From assembly GCA_025765595.1 (NCBI GenBank), contig JAIVFH010000301.1, positions 1-30,522 on the forward strand: DNA of 30,522 bases, read 5' to 3'. Origin of the DNA: Obelidium mucronatum. Lineage: Eukaryota > Chytridiomycota > Chytridiomycetes > Chytridiales > Chytriomycetaceae. Below the pieces are notes generated by a model. The model was not told where the DNA came from and ran no database searches. It saw only the letters and a program-made list of their open reading frames with translations. Shown here piece by piece: positions 30,463 to 30,522 of this stretch (positions are counted from its first letter, which is position 1; each line of letters starts with the position of its first letter). The position numbers and the translations under genes are program-made.

Positions 30463-30522
30463 GGCTCCCTAAACAAGCGGTATTGGTTTATTTTGATGCT
30501 GGAAAGGGTTTGTACAGAAAGA

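Noticed and set aside
1..30522. CRISPR arrays, bacterial operons, prophage or transposon ends
   Set aside because: No regularly spaced repeats, Shine-Dalgarno-led gene trains, transposase frames or terminal inverted repeats were seen; introns show that the DNA is eukaryotic.

Overview
This window looks like compact nuclear DNA of a zoosporic fungus, most likely a chytrid (Chytridiales; Rhizoclosmatium-like is my best guess). The evidence is short AT-rich spliceosomal introns (about 40-210 bp), AATAAA-type 3' ends, gene spacings as short as about 37 bp, a fungal SREBP homologue, a class C (GABA-B-like) GPCR, a receptor built on a bacterial-type substrate-binding domain, and the remains of a Crinkler-like gene. 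Genus is inference, because no search could be run.

Layout. 1-703: prefoldin subunit 4 (+), 5' part at the window edge. 763-1572: NnrU-family membrane protein (+). 1623-2876: GT31 galactosyltransferase-like protein (-), divergent across 37 bp from 2914-6236, ER glucosidase II alpha (+, 7 exons). 6603-10408: multi-exon receptor-like protein (+) with a glycine-betaine/OpuAC-like binding domain, a Cys-rich module and about 8 membrane segments. 10520-11560: zinc-independent MDR oxidoreductase (-). 11724-13020: Rmp1/Nepro-type RNase MRP subunit (-). 13371-13915: broken Crinkler-like relic (+). 14041-14859: GC-rich PTP-like phosphatase (-), divergent across 36 bp from 14896-18119, class C GPCR (+, 10 exons). 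18600-19835: PEX7 (-, 6 exons). 19883-20199: relic copy of pieces of the GPCR (+). 20489-23222: CAMK-like protein kinase (+, 7 exons). 23326-26434: SREBP/Sre1-like membrane-tethered bHLH factor (-, 4 exons). 26850-28229: UNC93-like MFS protein (+), very strong codon bias. 28514-30462: 2H phosphoesterase / dual-specificity phosphatase / P-loop kinase protein of the Swiss-army-knife RNA-repair type (+), frame lost near the window end.

How the genes relate. This is not an operon or a metabolic cluster. Most genes are core eukaryotic housekeeping (protein folding and glycan processing, peroxisome import, RNase MRP, sterol regulation). The accessory layer is sensory and conflict-related: two large receptors that both use periplasmic-binding-type ectodomains, a decayed GPCR copy, a decayed Crinkler-like gene and an RNA-repair-type fusion. 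Three islands of very high GC lie at the 5' ends of genes (2920-3560, 11030-11510, 14080-14860) in otherwise AT-leaning DNA. Coding frames break at both extreme ends of the window, which suggests that it is a whole contig with poorly polished ends.

Exon borders were placed by hand from GT/AG sites, phase continuity and protein similarity remembered for the families. Where they are uncertain this is stated.
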